Source of the DNA: Topomyia yanbarensis
Lineage: Eukaryota; Arthropoda; Insecta; Diptera; Culicidae
Assembly: GCF_030247195.1 (NCBI RefSeq)
Contig: NC_080670.1
Location: 40,843,524-40,907,523, forward strand
DNA length: 64,000 nucleotides
Direction: 5' to 3'
Below are positions 10,312-20,367 of this stretch, in pieces. Within the stretch, counting starts at the first letter, position 1. The number at the start of each line of letters is the position of its first letter. The notes under the pieces are model-generated. The model was not told the origin of the DNA. It did not search any database and saw nothing but the letters and a program-made list of their open reading frames with translations. A program made the position numbers and the translations under genes.

Positions 10312-11012
10312 GAAAAACTATCACAAAAAGGAATGAAAAATATACCTGTTATACCTGTAGAACACACCTCATGTGTTACGTTGTAAACTCGGTGCCCGTT
10401 GTTTGACAATGTGACACCTGCTGTTCTTCTTCGTCGCGTTGCTTCTTCAGTAGAGAAATAGTCCTACCTGCAACACTTCAAAACTCTCTCCGATTAAGCT
10501 GCTCGTCGGTATCACCACCACAAGCGCGCTCTCTCCGTTTCCACCACCTCGGTAGACAAATGTGGCTACCTGTGGCTTGCTGCGAAAATCCCACTGTCGA
10601 TGCGGCACTTTTCAGTGCCACTTGTTTTCCTTATTCGTCGTACCACTTCTGCGGTAGACAAATAGAGCAAATGGGTCTACCTGTGACGCTTCCCTCTCGT
10701 CGATTAGAATTGCCCGACGACACCAATACACTATATTTTTTTCTGTGTGTACAGGCACGATCACTGTCGATCTCTGCCACCGCGGTAGGCAAATTCGTCT
10801 ACCCGCGGTTTGCTGTCAAAACACCACTTGTCGAGGATGCCGTTGACCACGCCTCCGACGTATCAACTGTCGACTCACACTTAACAAACTGGTCTCTCTC
10901 TCTCTCTCTCCCACAATAACGCATACAGCGTCTCGCACTCCGTCACTCTCTCGAGAACAAATCCTTCCACCTGGAGGCACAACCGTCTCGGTCGGTTGCA
11001 AAAACTGTTCAA
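10312..11012 (-). promoter_or_regulatory. 5' UTR / presumed internal promoter of the I element
   Basis: About 700 bases lie between the target duplication and the ORF1 start. There is a (CT)n run near 10893-10911, and diverged repeated blocks around CGGTAGACAAATNNGNCTACC occur at about 10550, 10650 and 10785. I-type elements carry internal promoters at their 5' ends, so this region is expected to drive transcription; no core motif was identified with confidence. Confidence 0.5.
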
Positions 11013-11039
11013 TCTTTTTTTCAGTTTCGCCCCACTGTG
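11013..11039. mobile_element. detached right terminus of the foldback, with I-element target duplication
   Basis: TCTTTTTTTCAG (11013-11024) is the second target-site copy. CAGTTTCGCCCCACTGTG (11022-11039) is the inverted outer terminus of the foldback that begins at 2643. Confidence 0.75.
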
Positions 11040-11240
11040 CGCTGGCGCAAAAGTACAATGTAGTATACGAATCTTCAATATAGGATACACGGAAGGTATT
11101 GGAAATGGTTACTAAATGAGTATGGTAGTATAGTTGAACTATAATGGTGAAATGTATCAGTAGTATTCCCAATATGGTGAGTATTATATGAATAGTTAGG
11201 GAATGGTTCCGAAGATTTCTGGAATGGTATTTATTTATAC
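11040..11240 (+). repeat. dispersed repeat X, right part
   Basis: This is the reverse complement of 60887-61010; landmarks are the GGAAATGGTTACTAAAT and GAACTATAATG stretches and AATGGTTCCGAAGATTTCTG. It continues the repeat that was interrupted at 2642. Confidence 0.6.
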
Positions 11241-11426
11241 GGGAAACTATTGGATATCTGATAATCGTAGATTTCTTATATTTGCACTGCACAGTTTCCC
11301 ACGTTTTATCTATAGCTGGAAATTGAAACTTTGTGACATCTTAGAACTTCACTAAGTCAAGCTTTTGGGTTAATAATATTGTTGATATAGTAAGGGGGGG
11401 AGTGAGTGATCTTTTTTTACTACATA

Positions 11427-12026
11427 ACAGGCCCGGGTCCCCACAAAACTGAAATGCCAATAACTAAGGCAATTTCCAACCGATTTTGATACTTTTGGAT
11501 GTTTTGGATTCAGAAACTCATCCATTTTAAAACTTGGTAAAACTGAATCGGGTTACTGGATTCGGTTCCCGGTAATCCAGATTTCCGGAAGCATGTTCCA
11601 GTACTGGGATATTATTTGTGAATTTCAATTCCTAGCAATATGGGTATCAAAATTCTTGGAATTACATTAGTAGGCTGTATCTCGTGGTTTTGGACCCATT
11701 TGGTGATATGACCCCGGAACTGACATTCCGGAGCAAGTTTCCGTGGGGCCGTTAGTGGTCATTCCATTCCCATTCCTTTTTTCGAATTACCATAGGGTCC
11801 CGTAACAATAAATAACAGGCTTCCGGGACAATTTGAAGAGTTTTGATACACATATTGCTAGGGTATTATTAAAATTTACGAATCATACCCTAGTGCTGAA
11901 ACATTACTCCGGAAAATCCGGATTACCAACGAGTTCCTGAATCTAAAACATCTAAAAGTTTCCAAATCGGTTAAAGAAAGCCATAGTTATTAGGATTTCA
12001 ATTTGTGGGTATCCTCGTTGGCCTGT
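11427..12026. mobile_element. TIR element with TA target site, 600 bp
   Basis: The ends ACAGGCCCGGG... and ...CTCGTTGGCCTGT start imperfect terminal inverted repeats of about 90 bp. They share the blocks around CCACAAAACTGAAAT, AATAACTA and TTTCCAACCGATTT. TA flanks both sides (11425-11426 and 12027-12028). There is no long ORF, so it is a MITE-like non-autonomous element. The intervening DNA also holds inverted GGTATTACC-type blocks. Confidence 0.7.
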
Positions 12027-12878
12027 TAAAGGTGTTTTTGTTGGACACAAAACGGTTAAGGAAAACGTACACATTTGTCAAGAAGTGGCGACTATTTTTT
12101 ACTTTTGTTGGAGCCAAAAATTGAGCGCGAGGTCAGAAATTGAAAAATCTATGCTAGTTATACAGGCATTATAACTGAAAATTGCATTAAAACAAAAACT
12201 GTGGAACATTGAAAATCTGTGTACTTGGCATCCCTGATAAGCGGTAGACATCATGGATTTTCGGTAAAGCACCTAAGTGACTCAATCAAATACGGATAGT
12301 TTACAAATAGAAGTGCCGCGTGTACGTTTCAATCATTCGTCGCTCGAATGCGAAACGAGCAACATCATGACCTTGTCATCCGGACGGTACAATCCTTCAT
12401 GTACGTGTACGATAAACTGCTCTATGCAAAGCAGGGAAACGGGTGCGAGTTTTACACGGTTTAACTGTGTGCGGGTTGATGACGCCTATGCTGAAAATCC
12501 ATAGCGTCGGTAGTACTGATATTCACAAAGTTCGACCATGTGGGGTTTGTAGCCGATTCCTTACTGTTTGTCATGCGCTCTTCTCTCTGCTGTGGGATTT
12601 GAGGATTTGAGAATTATCACGTAACTAAAACGGTAGTATACATTTTACAAATTTTGGATATATTTTCGCAAATTTAAGAAAAATCGATCGATGCACGTTC
12701 TGTGAAGACTAAATTGGTCTAAATGAGGTCACTGTTAAGTGATAGATTTTGTCAGACCTTTTTAATTTTACTGTCAGGTTTCCTTTGAAAAATAGTGTCA
12801 GCCCTGTGTACATAAGCGAGCATTGAAATCGATTGGTTCTGGTCATGTACACTCCATAATTTTTAATCTGGGCGGGTA
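12027..12878. other. unassigned intronic sequence
   Basis: No gene was recognised. A short block near 12345-12400 (CGAGCAACAT and TCCGGACGGTACAAT) recurs near 31205-31232, next to the H4 relic, but the match is too short to classify. Confidence 0.35.
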
Positions 12879-13722
12879 GAGTGGGTTTGGTTTGACCTTA
12901 ACACTGTGTACGGTGCGACATGTGTGTTGCTTGTGAGTTGCATTAGGGTGATAATCCTACACCCAAAACAAAAATCCCTTGCAATAATTGCAAGTGAAAA
13001 TCACTTGCAAATAATGTTAGCATCGCTTGCAATTTTGCAGTTAATGCCACTTTCAATTGTTGCAAGCATATAAAATCACTTCATCTCTCGCTATACGTCC
13101 ATACGTTTCTTCAACTCACTGTCAAAGGATTACCACCACATTCACGTGCCTATGCTGGTTGGTACAGCAACGCAAGGCAAGCTTTCATTTTACGTCTGCT
13201 TTTTACTCATTCCTCACCAACATCATAAAACACAGTTTTGTGTTATTCATTACACACGAGATAACATCAAATTGCGGATGTGCTGATTGTACGAGTGCTG
13301 ATTGAGTGGGTTTGGTTTGACCTTAACACTGTACGGTGCGACATGTGTGTTGCTTGTGAGTTGCATTAGGGTGATAATCCTACACCCAAAACAAAAATCC
13401 CTTGCAATAATTGCAAGTGAAAATCACTTGCAAATAATGTTAGCATCGCTTGCAATTTTGCAGTTAATGCCACTTTCAATTGTTGCAAGCATATAAAATC
13501 ACTTCATCTCTCGCTATACGTCCATACGTTTCTTCAACTCACTGTCAAAGGATTACCACCACATTCACGTGCCTATGCTGGTTGGTACAGCAACGCAAGG
13601 CAAGCTTTCATTTTACGTCTGCTTTTTACTCATTCCTCACCAACATCATAAAACACAGTTTTGTGTTATTCATTACACACGAGATAACATCAAATTGCGG
13701 ATGTGCTGATTGTACGAGTTTT
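12879..13722 (+). repeat. recent tandem duplication, two ~423-bp units
   Basis: Unit 1 (12879-13303) and unit 2 (13304 to about 13722) are almost identical; I noticed one 2-base difference (GTGTACGG versus GTACGG). Each unit contains host-like flank (from GAGTGGGTTTGGTTTGACC) plus the left end of the CACCCAAAACA element. The duplication therefore happened after that element inserted. The 79-residue open frame in both units is a consequence of the duplication and not evidence of a gene. Confidence 0.9.
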
Positions 13723-14147
13723 AACGCTCTGTCAAAATGTGGAAAGATAGAACAGTGTATATAGTCAGTGCTACGATGCGCAAGGACGTGAGTTCAAATC
13801 TGAGTGCGTCCTTTACTTTTTTCATTAATCGTGAAATCATCCAAGTGTTTATATACGACTTTTATCCACTCATAATTATATGATAGCATGGTTGGATGGA
13901 TTAAGTGTTGGTTAGTGACCTGCCCGTGCGGGGCTCATTTTTCAATGCCAGCTGACTTTTTTTTCTAACACATGCGTCACCAATACACATACGTCACTAA
14001 TACATAGGCAAAATTCGTTTTTTCTGTTTCTTGCATTACATGCAAGGAAGCTTCTTGCAATTTTCGCACATTATCAGAACGCTTGCAATTTTCGCTCGTA
14101 TTTATTGCATTAATGTAAGCGATTCTTACAGGGTCTGTTTTGGGTGA
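13383..14147 (+). mobile_element. CACCCAAAACA TIR element (MITE-like), complete copy
   Basis: The left end is CACCCAAAACAAAAATCCC and the right end is ACAGGGTCTGTTTTGGGTG. Both subterminal zones are dense in TTGCAA/TTGCAAG motifs. An internal stretch at 13775-13815 resembles the 3' half of a tRNA gene (GAGTTCAAATCTGAG, followed by GCGTCC). Inverted copies lie at 60090-60890, and left-end fragments at 12961-13075 and 19951-20060. No transposase is encoded. Confidence 0.7.
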
Positions 14148-14455
14148 ATGACACACGCACGTTTAATGTTTCGAATATGCGTGATGCTTTTTTACCACTG
14201 AGACATCTGACAATATGCTTCTGAAGGTTTTTCAGAAGCACAAGCGGACTGAAGTAGATTTGCGCATCCTGAAGGCTAGAAGTTGGTTGGAGATATTGGT
14301 GGCCGAAAATATTGAGCTATGTTAGAGCAGTTTCAGTTAGTTTCAAAAAGTTGCGAAGCAAATCTGTAGCTATTCTTGGTGATCAACCCACGGGTGATGC
14401 CATCCGATCAAGATAAAGGACTGATTGGTTTTTATTGTTATCACAGGTTTGCCAG
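14148..14455. other. unassigned intronic sequence
   Basis: Nothing recognised except a short hairpin near 14217-14241 (GCTTCTGAAGG, then CTTCAGAAGC in reverse). Confidence 0.35.
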
Positions 14456-15452
14456 TAGGGGAACATGGGGAGACTTGACCAGGTTTTCAGCTAAAACTGC
14501 ATAAATCTCTAAAAAAGCCTTCAATCCCTCAAAAGTCATTTAGATATAATGCGCAAAGTTATTGCGCGTCTTTATGATTTTTTGCAGAATTTTTAATTTA
14601 ATTTTTGAAAAGTTACATAAGTTTTTCTGTGATCGTTTTTTCTGGTCAAGTCTCCCCGTTGCGAGGAGACTTGACCAAGGCGTGGGGAGACTTGACCAAG
14701 AGAATTTTGAAAAATCATAACAAAAAATAATGACAGAAAACATACTGTAATTATTTTTTCCCTATTGTCGAGATCTTTAGGTAGCAGTAACAAATATAAA
14801 AGAGTTGCATTTGATAAATTTTGATTTTTTTAATGCATTACTTTTTAAGGATTAACTGTACTGCTTGCATTGCATGTTCACACGTCACGAAATCAGTCCT
14901 ACTATTGCTAACTTTGTTTACAAATATTAAAATATAAAGACTTATGTTTGGGGTTAGATTTTTTATGGCGTGATTAACATTAACAGTAGATACCAAAGCA
15001 TAATAAATATTAGGAATTTTGTATTTTTCTTCAGCTGATCTTGGTCAAGTCTCCCCATAAAATCTTGGTCAAGTCTCCCCAACATTAGTTATTGCGTTCA
15101 ATGTCATGCAAATTCTAGTAATAACTATTCCAATGTTCCAGTTTATGTAAAATCATTTCACTGCTTCACAAGGATTAAGATGGTAGATTAGTACATTAAT
15201 AGTAACTAGTAGTCGAGTCGAGTAGATATGTCCATACAAAGTTTGATAAAAAATTACATCATTTGATGCAAATTTATTAATCACGTAATATTTTCTGCAC
15301 GGAAAGGATTTTTCTCTCCAAACTTTTATAATTACCTTAAGGGATCGAAACAAGTATAAAAATATTTTTAAAAAAAAATTGAGAATCGAATAGAAGACGC
15401 CATAGCCGAAAATAGAATTTTGCGCTTGGTCAAGTCTCCCCATGTTACCCTA
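14456..15452. mobile_element. TA-flanked TIR element with repeated GGTCAAGTCTCCCC motifs
   Basis: The ends are TAGGGGAACATGGGGAGAC... and the reverse complement of TAGGGTAACATGGGGAGAC, with TA at 14456-14457 and 15451-15452. The motif TGGTCAAGTCTCCCC occurs at 14643, 15042, 15066 and 15427, and inverted at 14467 and 14684, with a degenerate inverted copy at about 14663. There is no transposase ORF. The motif array could be multiple transposase-binding sites, but that is inference. A related element lies at 23870-25436. Confidence 0.75.
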
Positions 15453-16022
15453 TTAGTCTTTTATATATCAATGTGGTTCCTTAAGGTGTATTCAGCAGAG
15501 TAGTTTTTAATTAATATAGGAGTTTAGAAGTGGAATTGGAACAATCACACTACGAACAGTTTTGATTCGAGCTTCAAGACTGGTGTAAACTGTCGTTCTC
15601 TTTGTTGCTTCATTATTCGAAACACGTTTAGAACTGTGTTTTGAAAGGGAGCATTCAGCACATACACTTAAGTTCGGTAGATCGGGGAAGATAATTTCTA
15701 GTCAGGTAACGACCTATGGACACGTTCTGGTTTGGTTCAGTTTTAAATTCATAATTTTGGCAGTTCTATACCATAAAACTGGAAATCTTAAATCTAGAAC
15801 TTACTCCCCCGGCAGCAGCTTGAGTGGGTGTTCTTTTTAGTTGGGAATTCATGCCACGCTATGTCTAAAGCGTTACTGGACTCAAAATTGTTCCCCAAGA
15901 AAAGAATCGTGCCAAACGAGTTACTTGAAGATTCTGATCACAGTTGACGGCAAAATTTAGAAGAAACGGTTATGTCTCTGACATTACCGACGCATCTTTT
16001 CTGGCTAAGTGCTTGACGCACA
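15453..16022. other. intronic sequence with short repeated motif
   Basis: No gene was recognised. CGGTTATGTCTCTGACATTACC at about 15968-15989 recurs at 35125-35150 and, inverted, at 44790-44815. Confidence 0.4.
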
Positions 16023-16535
16023 TTAAGGGGGCGGGGGGAATTCGGGTAAAGCTAATTGACCAAAACTTTTGTGTATTATAATGTATCATTTCAGTAACAT
16101 TTTATGTGAAAAATACCTAACCTCTACGTTGAGTTTTTGAGATGATTTTTCGATTAAGGAAGTATTTTACTCATAAAATGGCGGAATTTTTCGTGAAGGA
16201 TAGCAATTTTTGTTTCAAATGTGTAAAAAGCACCCTTAATTGAACAATTATCTCAAAAACTCAACGTAACTTTGCAAAATTTGAAATAAATCGGTTAAGT
16301 AGTTTTTGAATGGCAGGTAACACCGCTAATCGTGTTTTTTCCAGAGACGTTCTACAAAAAGCTTCATCACTGAGTCGCTTGTGGATATTGTTGCATGAAA
16401 AAATTACAGAATGTTATTGAAATGATACATTATAACACACAAAAGATTCGGTCAATTCGCTTTACCCAAAGTTCTAAAAAAATCGCGGAAAAAGTGATAT
16501 TTTTCTTGCTGAAACCTTTAACTACCCCCCCTTAA
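16023..16535. mobile_element. TTAA-flanked MITE (piggyBac-type target site)
   Basis: TTAA occurs at 16023-16026 and 16532-16535, immediately outside GGGGGCGGGGGG and CTACCCCCCC. Inside are inverted repeats of about 50 bp, GGGTAAAGCTAATTGACC and AAGTTTTGTGTATTATAATG pairing with the stretch at 16415-16470. A second inverted pair, built around ACGTTGAGTTTTTGAGAT, lies at 16122-16150 and 16250-16270. No ORF. TTAA duplication and G/C-run ends suit a piggyBac-derived non-autonomous element. Confidence 0.7.
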
Positions 16536-19400
16536 CAATCCAGAACAAAAGAACGAGCTCTTGTATAAAAATCCTAATCTCACTTGTTAACTAATTTGAT
16601 GTGACACGTTCAAATGCCCATGAAAGTAAAACTGTTTCTATTCTTCAGTATAAATCAATGGCTCTCAGATTAGGAATGTAAATGTCAGCTAAAAACAAAA
16701 CGAACTAACCAGCTCCCACAACCTGTCTTGTTTCGAATAACGATTACGTCTTTAATTAGAGCTCGCTTTCATAATTGAAGGTACATAGTACATATTGCAT
16801 TTCAGCTTCAAGATGCGCGAAACAAAACTGCTCACTTACCTACTGGCAAGCTTATAATTCGATTTGCAACTTTTGTAAGACTTCCTCCCATTGAAGACAG
16901 CTTTTGCCCCCGGGTTGCCGGCGGAGGGGGGCTAGTATTATAGCTTCAAAGCCAACGCGCCCGCGACCGGCGGAAAGCGAATACAGTTTGTAAAGTTTCA
17001 CCGTCAGCCAGAAGGCGACGACGACGCCCACGTCCGTCCGCTCCAGTCGGGAAATATAATATCTTCGAGTGCTGCGTAGCATGCATTATTTATTATCTTC
17101 CTCTTAGGAGATCTATCGCATGTTTCATCGAGCGCGAAAGAATTTTTTTTCCCGGAACGAGCAAAGGTTGACGAAATATGGGAAATTGTTGGAGGAACGG
17201 TTTAGTGGAGACGCCAGGTTGCCCACGGACTATGTACGTAGGATGAGCTACCAGGCGCTCCCATTAGCATTAGTACATATCGGCATACGCCTACAGAATC
17301 AGAAAATTGTATGAATTGAGCTTATTTACGATGTGGCTGTAATTTATTGACTCATTCCAAGGGTAATTCTATGGAAAGTTCTCTTCATTAAGCACTTTTT
17401 TTTCTAGCATACAGGTTTTACTCTTTTCGAAGCTATCGGTGAAGAAACGATGCGCGATGAAATTACTCAGTGTTTTTTTTGTGTTGGTGGTTAGCAAAAA
17501 GATTCTGAAAACCACTCGTCCCGAAGTGGGTGTAACCAGTGGGCCCACCGTTACACATTAAAAGACGGAGAGTGTTTTTATTGGGAGAGAAATTGAGGAA
17601 AGATAAATATTTGATCACTGGATTGATTCAATTATTGGGCAGTGTGCTGTTTGCTGCCACTTCGGTCTCGATATGGTCTGTTTGAAGATTCGATCCGATG
17701 AGGGGCGAAGATCGGTATCATCTCTTAAATTGATGTTGGCGTTCTAATCGCCAGCGGAAATTGATTTATTTGGAAATTCAATATAAGATCGATGAGTCTA
17801 ATTGGCTATAATTCGTGCAATAATGATTGAGGGTTATGTTTTTGAATCGATTTTGGTATCTGACAGCAAGATATTTTAATTAATCGGTTTATCTAGATGG
17901 AATGAAATCGATTTCTTCCTCGTAAGTTGACATTTACTTCTCTATCCTCAGTAGAACTTTCGTTGAGTATAATTGTGGTTGGAGGAAAACAGTTTTCTTT
18001 TTCGAGATCTGCAAACAATGTAAGTGAAACAAATCACCAAGCGTCCACAGCAGATTGTCAATACATGTAAGACTAAGCCGCTAGCGACAAGTTGATTTAC
18101 CCCAAGTTGGGAAAACTCACAGATATATGCCAGTCAGTGTGTAGATGGTGTTTGATAAAACAGTCACCACAATAGAAGTTGGTAAACTGTGTCATAGCCA
18201 GTGGCGAAAAAGTTTTCATCATGTCACTTCTACTTAGGAATAGAAGAATGGACCTTGGGACAACGTGGTCTGTGAATAAAAGGAAACTTTATCGTTATGC
18301 CGAAGAGTTGCGTGTATTATATTCTGTATCAGTATCAATTGAAAATCAGTGACAATTGTTTACTGGTACTATAGTTGCTTACTTCCCAAACTAACATATG
18401 ATAATTCGGAAAATAACTTGAAGATATGGTCGTTTATGCGGTTGTCAGTAAGTGAACAGAAAGTAAGCATATTGGGTATTTTTCGTATGGGAACTAATTA
18501 AACGTCGAAAGCAAAGGTAAGCTGAATAGCGGTGCAAAGAGCCAAAGAAAACACGTGTGAAAATCTGGCAAACCGCACCGGTACTTAATTAACTTTTCTT
18601 CATCTCTTATTAACGGTTGAGAAGTTCAAAAATTCAACGGTTATTTGGACGTTCTTCATAGGACTATTTTGAAACCAGCCCTTCATAGGGGTTCGTCGCT
18701 GTGTGTGTCATCTTACGTTCACAACTTAGTTCACCACTCATCGACGAAGCTGTCAGCTTAAATCTTTCTCGTTTAATTACATTTGCAAAAGCAAACACCC
18801 GATCGGAAAAAAGTAAAGCTAAAACAATGATCGAAAAATCAATTAACACTTAATCAATTCAATTAGGCTCGGCATGCCCATGTGGCACTCGAAGGACAGT
18901 TCTCCTTACCCTTTTCAATCGGGCGTTTGATGGATAGGGTGTGTCTCACCCAGAAAACCGACCGGGAGTGGAAAATATATGAAGCCTGGAACAGTCCTGC
19001 TGCAGCTGGTTAATGCGGGTTTTCCGATAGCCAACTTTTTACGCCATTCATTACAGTAATTTCAGCATCCGTTGTGGAGGGAGTGAGTAACCTCACTCTG
19101 CGCTAGCGACGACGTTTTAATTAAATTCAATTTCATTACCATCGTTTATGCAAGCTGCAGTTTTCTGCCATGCATCATCTATCGCCTGTCGTAAATATAT
19201 AATAAAGTGATGGTTTGATTTTATCGGATTGAAGATAAACGGATCGTTTCTGCTCTTCAGTGCGGCTTGCGATTGCAGAATAAATCATTATAGAATAAGA
19301 GGAAAGCCAACAAAAGAAGTAAAATGCGTCAGGGTTGGGTGAATTGAGTGTACAATACAGTGAAGGTATGCATCGATAGTATGTGTTTTGGTTATTGAAT
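16536..19400. other. mostly unique intron, with a GC-rich island at ~16850-17300
   Basis: No repeat or recognisable exon was found. The block at 16890-17060 is clearly more GC-rich than its surroundings and holds CGACGACGACGCCC and CCGGCGGAGGGGGG. It could be a regulatory element or an unrecognised host exon. The open frames there match nothing I know. The rest is AT-rich and featureless. Confidence 0.35.
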
Positions 19401-19950
19401 ACTTTACGGTGACGTCACAAATGAACTGAGTGTTCATTTTTGACAGTTCGCTTGTACTGTTTATATGGACTTAGAAAAATTGTTTACGATTTGCTTCGAG
19501 CGAATCTACTCGTCCACAAATTTTTCCATGTAAACAGTACAACCGAACTGTCAAGAAAAGTGAAGTTAACTGTATTAGTAAAGAACCTAATAACGCACGT
19601 TCGATGGTACGTACCCTGTATAGGGCGATTTCTACGAAGTTCATGTCAAACGTGTTATTTTGTTAGGGCGAGATGGTGTTGAAATTTATGGAAAGTGAGA
19701 TCAAATCTGGAGGAATAAACTCACGTTCACACTTTTATTTCTTATATGTATATCGTACATCCGTTGCAACTGTATTGATTTCATAGACGAAAAAATGACT
19801 CAAAAAAATATTTAGCGAATTCCAACGAATTCGAGATTTTTTTTTACCTACAAGGGAATTACAGCGAACTTCACGAACATTCTACGAAACTCAGTGTTAA
19901 TTTAAACACTCCAGCGAAGTGTTTCTAAATTTATAAAAGTCGTACACCCA
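19401..19950. repeat. short inverted-repeat sequence (MITE-like) and flank
   Basis: TGACAGTTCG and ACTGTTTAYATGG at about 19440-19466 are inverted at about 19528-19553 (CCATGTAAACAGT, then CGAACTGTCA). The result is a hairpin of about 110 bp around a G/C-poor loop. A comparable hairpin lies at 24418-24545. The flank to 19950 is unassigned. Confidence 0.5.
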
Positions 19951-20060
19951 AAACAAAAATCTCTTGCGATGATTGCAAGCGACAATCACTTGCAAATACT
20001 GCTAGCATCGCTTGCAATTTTGCAATGAAAGCCGCTTGCAATTGTTGCAAGCATATAACG
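19951..20060 (+). mobile_element. left-end fragment of CACCCAAAACA element
   Basis: CACCCAAAACAAAAATCTCTTGC and the following TTGCAAG-rich stretch match 13383-13495. The right end is missing. Confidence 0.65.
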
Positions 20061-20367
20061 TCGCTGTTGTGCTATCTTGGGACAAACGCCATTTTGGGGT
20101 GAACTGAGTTAGATATGCCATGTTACTAAATTTTAAAATCTCTATAAATTCGCGTTTTCAGAATTTTGAAATTCTGCTGGGTTACTGAGATATAGTGAAA
20201 CACGATTATGACAAGCGCCAATTTCTCGAATGATCGAGTTTTGCTATCTTATGACAAAGAAAAAAAAGCCAACATTCCTAATTTGTTGGCTTGCTATAAA
20301 TCAAAAAGCTTATAGCAAGTCAACAGATGTCTCTGATGACATAGGTAATTCCTATGATGATCAACCA
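20061..20367. other. unassigned intronic sequence
   Basis: Nothing recognised. Confidence 0.3.

Larger units (their letters stand above)
4978..11012 (-). mobile_element. full-length I-clade non-LTR retrotransposon
   Basis: This minus-strand element is about 6.03 kb. It has a 5' UTR (about 11012-10312), intact ORF1 (10311-8986), intact ORF2 (8993-5301), a 3' UTR and an A tail (T run 4978-4994). It is flanked by an 11-12 bp target duplication. The order ORF1 with three CCHC knuckles, then AP endonuclease, reverse transcriptase, RNase H and a C-terminal Cys-His motif, is characteristic of the I clade. Two open ORFs and near-identical target duplications point to a recent insertion that may still be competent. 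It sits inside the right arm of an older foldback. Confidence 0.9.

Noticed and set aside
12340..12400. Another histone promoter relic, based on the shared TCCGGACGGTACAAT with 31205-31232
   Set aside because: The match is about 15 bases plus a loose flank. It is too short without neighbouring histone sequence.
13057..13764. Duplicated ~80-residue ORF (MLQAYKITSS...)
   Set aside because: It is open only because the underlying DNA is a recent tandem duplication. No codon bias or known domain.
14217..14245. Short hairpin GCTTCTGAAGG...CTTCAGAAGC as a miRNA precursor
   Set aside because: The stem is too short for a pre-miRNA.
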